DNA of 64,000 nucleotides from Glandiceps talaboti (Eukaryota > Hemichordata > Enteropneusta > Spengelidae): the NCBI RefSeq assembly GCF_964340395.1, contig NC_135552.1:23083181-23147180 (forward strand). The letters run 5' to 3'. The notes under the pieces are model-generated. The model was given only the letters and a program-made list of their open reading frames with translations, ran no database searches and was not told the DNA's origin. The translations under genes were made by a program, and so were the position numbers. Position 1 is the stretch's first letter. Every line of letters begins with the position of its first letter. Positions 1 to 64,000 of the stretch are shown here, piece by piece.

Positions 1-48403
<48,403 letters not shown>

Positions 48404-48542
48404 GGTTGATGGACAAGTCTCCGACCTCCGGACTGGAAATTGTCGTTCACGATAACGAACTAACGATAGCGATACTCGGACGAACCAGATGAACACCGAC
48501 ACAGTGTCACTGGATTCTGAAATTTTACAGCTGTCAGTCAAA

Positions 48543-48550
48543 CTTATATA
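48543..48550 (-). promoter_or_regulatory. TATA box of the mosaic glycoprotein gene
   Basis: On the minus strand this reads TATATAAG. An initiator-like TTTCAGA lies about 30 bases downstream, putting the transcription start near 48518 and leaving a 5' UTR of about 115 bases before the ATG at 48403. An in-frame upstream ATG at 48541 would lie before this start site, which supports the 48403 start. The call rests on motif and spacing only. Confidence 0.55.
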
Positions 48551-49921
48551 GGAACTTGTTTATTGATATTTTCGATTGTGGTTTTTGTTATGTTACAAGA
48601 TATCGATAATTCTTTACAAGATACGCAAATATTTTGTCGCTATTTGCCTTTTCAAAAAAAATGAAACAAGAGCCACACCTGTTGCAAAAATGTGTTGAAG
48701 CTCCGTTATGCGCATGCGCCTTCTTTCTTTCCTCATTCGTAGGAAGTTTCTCAACAACAATATTTTATACGCACGGGTGTCGAAGTATGGATGGATGTCG
48801 AAGTGTGCATGGGGTTCGGAATTTGAATAATCCAGGGTTTGTTTTTTCAAAATAAATGTCGATCGATACATGTAGACACGTACGCATGTTGTCACACCAG
48901 CGAAACATGGTGTTTATCGTTACATCTCTAAGCTGGGGCGGCGAATATGGGACTATATTAACGATCATAAAACGTTGATTTTTGCGTTGGTGTGTATATC
49001 ACATGGTTAGGTTGCGACAAATACCCCCCCCCCACGCCACCCAAGCCTGTAAGACGGTACAAGTGTAGCTCCCTCCTTGCGACACAACTTTCACTGCATT
49101 TGTCGAAAATTGTGATTTATGTTTAAGTCCATTGCCCATAGACTCCACGACTACAATTGAAACCACTGAACTTGAAACAGAACGCCGTCTGACGCATCGA
49201 ACCAATATTGCTGCATTTCATAATCTGCCACGACAAAAAGTTTGCAAGCATTGCTATATTTCATCTAGTCTTGCTGCTAGACGTTCGGGCTTTCTTTCGA
49301 TGCTAAAACTATAAGCGAACGAAGTTCGCATGTGCGGGCCTGCCCGAACATCGGATGTTCCATCCTCGATAGCGTTGTTCGGCTGTGTGTCGTATTTTAT
49401 CGGAAGAACATCCGAGGGCTAGCTGATAGACTATATTCCATCGTCTTGGTCGACATAACATTGCTACACTTTCCTTTGTTTGTGATACCGTTGTCTTAGC
49501 AGATTGTTACACTGTCACCGCAGTCAGTGATTTGTTCTGTACTGGCACTGGTGTATTTGTAAAGTCGAACTATTCATTAAACTAATACACTGTGTAGATG
49601 ATTTAGTGAAGATTTGCTATGATGATGATAACCCATGCAAAAAAAGTCAAAAATTTATATAGAAAAGTCAAAAACGCTGCCAAAGTTAATGTCATTGATT
49701 TACCCTCTATTGAGTCATTGAATTATGTTCGTTAGTCTGGCAAATACAAATAAACCATTGAAAATCACACCAAGCATATAACCTTTTTGAATTGCTTCCC
49801 TCTGGGAAACGTTTTAGGTCATTCAGATGAAGAACTGTACGTGTTAAGAATAGTTTATCCAAGAGCAGTGCATGTTCAGAATTTTACCTTTTTCATATCA
49901 AGATTTTATACTGTATTGTTT

Positions 49922-50066
49922 TATGTATGTATGTATGTATGTATGTATGTATGTATGTATGTAGGTAGGTAGGTATGTATGTATGTATGTATGTATGTAT
50001 GTATGTATGTATGTATGTATGTATGTATGTATGTATGTATGTATGTATGTGTGTGTGTGTGTGTAT
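49922..50066. repeat. (ATGT)n microsatellite
   Basis: Long tetranucleotide array with a short AGGT interruption and a GTGT end. Confidence 0.98.
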
Positions 50067-50075
50067 GTGTGTATG

Positions 50076-50216
50076 TTTTGTCTTTAATGTTTAACAACGC
50101 CAAGACACATTGTTGCTCGGCTTTACAACCATTTTGGTTAATAAAGTATCCTAATATAATCTAATCTTATCTAATCTAATCTAATCTAATCTAATATAAT
50201 CCAATCCAATATAATC
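50076..50216 (+). mobile_element. Retroposon 3' end with (AATCT)n tail
   Basis: A segment with GTCTTTAATGTTTAACAACG and GGTTAATAAAGTATCC is followed by about twelve AATCT/AATAT/AATCC units. This is the layout of a non-LTR element 3' terminus, inserted next to an ATGT microsatellite. Confidence 0.5.
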
Positions 50217-51097
50217 CAAAGAGAATGCAGCAATATTTTGTCAAGCGAGACAATAAATGAAGCAATATATGAGTGAGATTTTGTCGCGTTAGATGATGCT
50301 CTGTTTCTGGTTTACTTGCATCCTTTGTAGACTAGAGTTGTAGTAAAGAAACAACGTTTTTGGTTGAGGTCACTGTATTGTGATTATGCTGTCGTACAGC
50401 AGAGAAAGGCTGAGTATAGTGGTCAAAAACTGTCCCTCTCTATAACTTTCGTGCAATATAACGTATCACAAATCAATGATCCAGGCGTGTAGTATTGACC
50501 ATTTCCCTCGAAAATGCAGACGACGCAATTTTGAAAGGCTGATTTTAAAAAATGTTAGATGTAAACAAAATAATTGAACGTGTAAATAGACTGCTTTTGA
50601 TGAACTGAATACCCTTTGAAAGATTTAAATCGATAGCGCTGAGTTTTGTAAATGCTGATTCAGCGCTTTCCACACGTGATAGTTTGTGTAGGTGTGGGTA
50701 CGAAACGGAATCTGTAACACCTGTGTCAATTGAACAGTAATGGAATGTGTGCGACAGTGATTGACGCTTTATGTAAGTAATCTATAATAGTTTGAAATGG
50801 GGAATGTACAGGCAGACGATAATCACACCAAGATATACTGGCTAGGCAAATTATCTGTGTAAAAATTGAAAGGAACTACTGTCTATCTTCGAAGTGAACT
50901 TTACAATCTATGTAAATTTATCGCAGAATCATATCTCTAGAGATAAGATGACATAGATATAATATACGGACGAACGCAACACGTATATATTAACTGATCA
51001 TGAAGTATGCAGTATCAAATAGCCCAGACTATGTCATCCTCTGTATTTGGGGAGATAGACCGTGGGTGGATGTACGTGTGAGTGAGAGGGAGGGGGG

Positions 51098-51221
<124 letters not shown>

Positions 51222-51509
51222 TTGACAGATTTGAGCTTCTCGCTGACAGACAACAATTGCCTGTGACGTTTGAAATTAACATCTGATTGTCAAGGTTAAA
51301 ATAACTTGTTTAATTACGTGAATATGAAGTGCGTCATTGTTGATGACATATTTTATACACATGCATATATATGTAAAACAAATACATACATAAACGGGCA
51401 CACGCGTGCATATACACACATACAGACATACAGATTTACAACCCATAAAACCAAAATAAAACGTTTTCTGTATTCCACAAACGTTTAATGGCAAATACCA
51501 CAGGCACGT

Positions 51510-51511
<2 letters not shown>

Positions 51512-51565
<54 letters not shown>

Positions 51566-51697
51566 GTATAATATATATAATATATGGATATATACAAACA
51601 TACATACATACATACGTACATACGTACGTACATACATACATACATACATACATACATACATACATACATACATACATACATACATACATACATACAT
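51512..51697. repeat. (TA)n and (ATAC)n microsatellites
   Basis: (TA)n at 51512-51564 and (ATAC)n with CGTAC variants at 51599-51697. Confidence 0.98.
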
Positions 51698-53160
51698 TTA
51701 TATATCTATATATAGATATTATATGAATTGCAATCCATGTCAACTATTGATGGCTATTAAACACAATATGTGGCCGAAGGCCAGATAGCAACGATATATA
51801 CAGATCGGATGATGCAATACGGTGTTGGGTTGATCAAACAGGTATCCGAGTCGATTCATAGGTTTATCCATACAATATGTATATATACGTTTAATATGAA
51901 ACTGTAAGTAGTAGTCCAGTGTATCAGGTGTACAATTGATAGAACTTAGGGGTAGCGAATTGAGTAAACACCCATCCCCGTTACACTACAGGGGTAGGTA
52001 ACATCATGCATTGAACAGTATGTGCAGAGAATGTAACACAACATAAATGACGATCGAATAAACTTAGAATAGCATGTATTTACAAATTGACTTTATTTTT
52101 ATCAATCTCATTCTCACAAAATGTCCTATACTAAACTTGATATTTCATATTTAAAAAAAATGTTTTTGAAAAAAAAATTGAAAATAGGAGGTTGCAAGAA
52201 AAATTGTTAAATATACATTTGTATGTGGTGATATATTGACTGGTTTCTTTCGAAGAACAGTTCAAATGTACATATTTGAATGTCATCCACTGATACCTCT
52301 GCTAGCGGCCATATATGTATTGCATGTTTTAGGAGCCCATCGTGACGACGCCCTCATTGTCATTATTTGTTAACGTTGATGAGCAAAAGGACAAGATGTA
52401 AACAACAACGTGGTAGTTTATCCGTAGGATCATTGGGTCTATGGTTCATCCGACACCGAGCAGAGTTATTGTTTATACAGCCGTTGAGAGCGTTGTTCGC
52501 AGGGCAACTGGTCTTTGTAAATACTCCGACTTTCAAATCCTGTATCGTCAATATTTTTTCCTTTTCTTGCATCTTCATGGAAATATTCAAGAAAATGACA
52601 AAATTGTCCTGGTAAGTAGTATATTTTCTGAAAAGAACCCGTGCATTAAGTATAGTCAATGACCAGTTCAACTTGTCATGCTGTTGATCGCCGCTAAACT
52701 ACATGATCGAACACATATATTTACATAAATTTACATAAATCAAGATACCTCTTTTTCTGTGTAGTTTGGTTCTTGATTTTAAACGATACATTTGTAATGT
52801 TGTTTGTTTAAATTTGTTCAGATTTCAATTTGACGTAAATTGTACAGTATATATAGAATATTATGACAAACTCAGACAAAGTCCTCTCGTTCTTCCAAAA
52901 TACTGAGTTAGACAACCATACTTCAAAATTTACATATATTTTCAAGCAATGTTAGACTTGTAGCATCTGTTCACTCTTTTCGGGTCCGTTAAATCTTCTC
53001 CGATGCTCAGTCATAGATCTCCGTTCAACATTATTGATCGCAGTTCTGTACACTTGCATCAGGATACACGCCCTTTTTGTCAGTTCGTATTTACAACACG
53101 TATGGAGTTACATTGTTCCAGAATGACATTATCTCAGCACAAGCCTTCCAAAATTTCACA

Positions 53161-61476
<8,316 letters not shown>

Positions 61477-61700
61477 GCCGACGATTTTTTTAAACAGGGT
61501 TTGATGAACAGTGGTAGAAATTGTACATTAAGTTTCAAAACTGTGTAAGGATTTGTTTGCCTGAAGATGGATTAATGGTAAGAAATTGCTGAATTACACA
61601 GTGTGAAAATATCAAGTTTTTTTCCTTCAGAAAAGATCTTCAGTGAAATGATCGCTGTGATAGTTCCGCTCTGTTCTGCGGCTGTACTTCTCGACCAGTG

Positions 61701-61710
61701 GCTTTTTATA
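61701..61710 (-). promoter_or_regulatory. TATA box of the C13-like gene
   Basis: On the minus strand this reads TATAAAAAGC. It predicts transcription start near 61670-61680 and a 5' UTR of about 200 bases before the ATG at 61476. The sequence between them has no in-frame start that would extend a signal peptide. Motif evidence only. Confidence 0.5.
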
Positions 61711-62938
61711 GGAAGTGCGGACGATAGGTCGCCGGTGATTATCTCTGTTTAGTTACATGTAACTCGCGGTCACAGCAGCACTGGTCTTTGATGATGACTA
61801 ACTGTGTCACTACGTGGTATGTACAAAGGTAAGATACCACATAGGGGTGCATGGAATTTGGCTACCGCACACTAACGATCATTCACACCAGTTCGGAGAT
61901 TCGAGATACATTCGCCACATCATCGACACAAAGACGCGTTAAAACAAAAGTGTTTGAAATTCGCCGTTGGCGGACCAGTTAAAAGGACAGTGGGGATGGC
62001 CTAAGGCCTAGCTAGTGATCAACGAATCAGAGTTTACATCGAAGTCATCTTCTCCTGAAAGAAGCCGCTGTAGTTACAGAGTGAAAACCCCACACTTGTA
62101 CACGCGGTACAACTCTATGTTGTTGATATGACCTCCCGAAGCTCTTCGTCGAAAACACATGCCAAGATGTTAAACATGTGGTGAGCCCCCTTCATTAAAA
62201 TAAATAAATAGATAATATTGAAGAATATATACTTATAAGATCATTATGTCGGCTTCTTTCATCTCTGAAGACGGCACGCTTTGCTTTTGTGGAGTCAATC
62301 ACTTAAACAACCGTCAAAATATGCGGCGATATAGGCTACGACCTAGCTGCGCTCGTAGCACAAATCTCCCTACTCGTGTACTCTGTGCATGTATAGGAAG
62401 GAACGACTCATGTACTCTCCTTGTTTCTACATTCCTATTAGTAAGCTATACATGTACTATAACAAAAGTTTAAATAGTCTTTTTTTTCCTTCCTACCAAA
62501 ATAATAGCAGCAAATATCCAAATTCTATCTATTTCAGGAAGAATCCATAACAATCCATAACACACACGATCTAAAAATAAGCAGTTTCTAATTCTATTAA
62601 TATAGATATTTAACAATTATATATTTTCATTTTGGTCAATTTGAGCTCTGATTGCCATGTTGGATATTGTAATCCTTCTCCCTAAGGGAGTAGGTACCCT
62701 GGAAAGCATTAACCTCGCGTTATTTGTGATTCTGGGGTTAATTTAAAAAATACACTCTGTTAGAAAGAAGTTCTATATGCAAAGAAAACATATCTAATAA
62801 TGAGTCGGTCGACCATTTCGTCGCCTAGTGACATTCGTATAATTACCTAATCTAATTTCAACAGTGCTGCCATTGGAAAATGTCTTATTTTTGCACATAC
62901 ATGTATGTATAACCTACTGGAAGTGATACCGTAAACAT
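61711..62938. other. Region upstream of the C13-like gene, nothing recognised
   Basis: Apart from the promoter at its edge, no coding frame, RNA gene or repeat was identified here. Confidence 0.6.
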
Positions 62939-63039
62939 ACACCATTCCACAATTAAAACTACCCAGCATTACATACATTCAAGACAATTTTTAGTTTTTG
63001 CAAAAATAATATATACACTGCGTGCGGCAATTATACTTT

Positions 63040-63560
63040 CCATAAATACATACATAGCACTACTAGGTATCCTTGTATACGACAGCCAACTATGTGGATA
63101 CAGCCGCTGAAGTCTGCGTATACTGCAACCAAACTGTATGTTTATGTGGCAGCTGAACTGCCTGTATACAGCAGCTAAACCATGTGCATACGTCAACTGA
63201 AATGCTTGTGTATGGCAGCCAAACTAGTGTAGTTCCTGACGACCGTATTCCGAGTTTACACTGCATTATGTAATGTACAAATGTAATGTAAAATCGGAAT
63301 ACAGATGTCAGGAACTAGACTACAGCCAAACTGGGTGTCCATGACAGGTAAACTACATGCCGCAATGTCTGCTGCAGATGAAGTGTATGTAGATGGTATA
63401 TTAAAGTAGCTCTACTGCATGTATACGGCAGCTAAGCTACATGTACATGTATATGGCAGCTACTGTATGCTTACGGCAGCTGAAGTGTATGTATACGGCA
63501 GTATGTGTATATACTACCTGTATACGTCAGTTAAACTGTGTGTATACGTCAGGTAAAAGT
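63040..63560. repeat. Degenerate minisatellite of about 25-32 bp units interrupted by a hairpin
   Basis: Variants of GTATACGGCAGCTAAACT recur about sixteen times (for example GTATACAGCAGCTAAACC, GCTTACGGCAGCTGAAGTG, GTATACGTCAGTTAAACTG). Around 63228-63327 the array is split by an inverted repeat whose arms start TAGTTCCTGAC and include GTATTCCGA and ACATTAC-type sequence; this looks like a small fold-back insertion. Confidence 0.8.
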
Positions 63561-63662
63561 GGATACAAGAGAACCTGACAACTACACATGTTTTCTTAAC
63601 AATATCCGGTATTTTATCATATAAAAGTACAAAAATAGTAGGTAGGTAGAAAGAACAAAACG

Positions 63663-63855
<193 letters not shown>

Positions 63856-64000
63856 TCTCTCTCCGGCTAATTTTATTTGGTATCATTTTATTTGGCTGAC
63901 ATTCACTTTGTTGTTACCTCACTCCCAACCCACTATATACAGGACATCGTCAGTCATGCAATATTCCCCATCGATCGTCATCTTTGTATGTACATGTCAA

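Noticed and set aside
48404-48541. In-frame upstream ATG at 48541 extending exon 1
   Set aside because: It lies upstream of the start site implied by the TATA box at 48543-48550 and would hide the signal peptide internally.
52363-52671. Overlapping frames on both strands in the intergenic region
   Set aside because: No domain, signal peptide or splice context; each frame is about 100 codons or less and the two strands are equally open.
62246-62473. 75-codon plus-strand frame upstream of the C13-like gene
   Set aside because: No recognisable domain or conserved pattern and no splice or promoter support.

Overview
The window looks like nuclear DNA of an invertebrate animal, probably a marine one. 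The reasons are GT-AG introns of a few hundred to several thousand bases, AT-rich non-coding DNA, very many long microsatellites, fold-back and TIR elements, and extracellular mosaic genes. I cannot place it more precisely; a lophotrochozoan or an invertebrate deuterostome would both fit. No rRNA, tRNA, CRISPR array or bacterial-type operon was seen.

Positions 1-48550 carry one very large minus-strand gene that runs off the left edge. I built 51 exons by hand. All 50 junctions keep the reading phase, giving about 8.77 kb of coding sequence (about 2,924 residues) in the window. The predicted product is a secreted mosaic glycoprotein: signal peptide, EMI, four EGF repeats, three vWD-C8-TIL assemblies with an extra TIL, an LDLa-like module, more TIL and VWC modules, a canonical LDLa, Cys-rich modules, then four discoidin (FA58C) domains separated by Cys-rich and Thr/Ser-rich linkers. 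This resembles the hemocytin/hemolectin, SCO-spondin and gel-forming mucin group. A second signal-peptide exon sits directly before the first vWD domain, so a short isoform lacking EMI and EGF is likely. The 3' part of the gene grew by tandem duplication, and one tract is almost identical between copies.

Positions 53161-61476 carry a second, complete minus-strand gene of seven exons encoding about 515 residues. It is a predicted secreted protein with a legumain (C13)-like caspase-fold region in which both catalytic positions appear replaced. A TATA box lies upstream. The two genes are head-to-tail, with about 4.6 kb of repeat-rich DNA between them.

The introns hold mobile DNA: a fold-back MITE with a 9-bp target duplication (46.8 kb), a Harbinger-like TIR element (42.3-44.0 kb), a decayed non-LTR retrotransposon inside a GAGT microsatellite (9.4-10.2 kb), a TIR-bounded element with two 323-bp repeats (11.1-12.0 kb), and several retroposon tails and minisatellites. 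Positions 61711-64000 contain no gene that I can support.
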